Translations under genes and position numbers: made by a program | Notes under the pieces: generated by a model | Databases searched by the model: none | Told to the model about the DNA's origin: nothing | What the model saw: the letters and a program-made list of their open reading frames with translations, nothing else | Part shown: positions 34,445 through 34,528 of the stretch, piece by piece | How the letters are laid out: each line of letters starts with the position of its first letter | Position numbering within the stretch: the stretch's first letter is position 1 | Assembly (NCBI GenBank): GCA_003978695.1 | Contig: QNYF01000056.1 | Coordinates: 1-34,528 of the forward strand | Length of the DNA stretch: 34,528 bases | DNA from: Desulfobulbus sp. | GTDB lineage: Bacteria > Desulfobacterota > Desulfobulbia > Desulfobulbales > Desulfobulbaceae | Direction of reading: 5' to 3'

Positions 34445-34494
34445 AAACGACAAAAGCCCTGAGCATGATTTGATGCTCAGGGCTTTTGTCGTTT
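34445..34494 (+). terminator. perfect 22-bp hairpin, probable terminator after leuCD
   Basis: AAACGACAAAAGCCCTGAGCAT and its exact inverse complement are separated by a 6-base loop (GATTTG). The GC-rich core AGCCCTGAGCAT/ATGCTCAGGGCT is followed by TTTTGTCGTTT, so it could end transcription in either direction. It begins 52 bp after the leuD stop codon. Confidence 0.8.
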
Positions 34495-34528
34495 ACTGTT
34501 TACTCTTGAACTGTTTTACGTTTTTTAC

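Noticed and set aside
1-34528. tRNA or rRNA genes
   Set aside because: No tRNA T-loop-like GGTTCRANTC with matching acceptor arms and no rRNA-like blocks were seen on either strand by eye; a tRNA-finding program was not available.

Overview
The window looks like chromosomal DNA from a sulfate-reducing or sulfur-cycling member of the Desulfobulbales (Desulfobacterota, formerly Deltaproteobacteria). This is an inference. It rests on a dissimilatory-type ATP sulfurylase next to a manganese-dependent (family II) pyrophosphatase, a fused radical SAM/TIGR03936-type protein, a short-type LeuC/LeuD pair and the style of the housekeeping operon. No rRNA, tRNA or CRISPR array was seen.

Layout. (1) 1-3.6 kb, minus strand: sat, then ppaC, then aroB (cut by the window edge). 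Strong hairpin terminators follow sat and ppaC, and candidate sigma70 promoters precede each of them. Sat releases or consumes pyrophosphate and PpaC hydrolyses it. (2) 3.9-9.2 kb, minus: a radical SAM fusion protein, a TrpB2-type tryptophan synthase beta chain and a secreted S13-family penicillin-binding protein. (3) 9.4-10.65 kb, plus: a secreted protein with two AMIN-like domains. (4) 10.7-20.7 kb, minus: a long, tightly packed housekeeping cluster, in transcription order ffh, rpsP, khpA, rimM, trmD, a second SPOUT-type methyltransferase (COG4752-like), rplS, rnhB, a PilZ protein, a YraN-like protein, pdxA, tmk, a TPR lipoprotein and a LolB/DUF4292-like lipoprotein. Many of these genes overlap or are separated by 0-10 bp. 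(5) 20.9-26.4 kb, minus: a TrmH-family methyltransferase and cobO (closed by a terminator), then ileS, lspA and fabD.

(6) 26.4-32.4 kb is the accessory part. A family of short repeats with GTAACTRTTCAG ends occupies the intergenic spaces. The best copy is a 170-bp element (26453-26622) flanked by an exact 8-bp direct repeat, GTTCTTTT, so it is a transposed non-autonomous element. GTAA ends plus an 8-bp target duplication are the signature of IS66-family transposition. Between this copy and a second copy lies a small gene for an orphan zinc-ribbon plus TSCPD-domain protein, a domain normally found at the C-terminus of B12-dependent ribonucleotide reductases. After it come a PAS-GGDEF-EAL protein with a degenerate GGDEF motif and an intact EAL domain, an exported MsrAB fusion and an MFS transporter. 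A further cluster of decayed repeats lies upstream of leuCD. (7) 32.5-34.4 kb, plus: leuC and leuD with their own promoter, followed by a perfect 22-bp hairpin.

Several ORF-track starts were moved inward (sat, dacB, trpB, the radical SAM gene, tmk, the TPR gene, lspA, msrAB, leuC) on the basis of ribosome binding sites, signal peptides, overlaps or promoters. All functional assignments come from reading motifs by eye; no database search was run.
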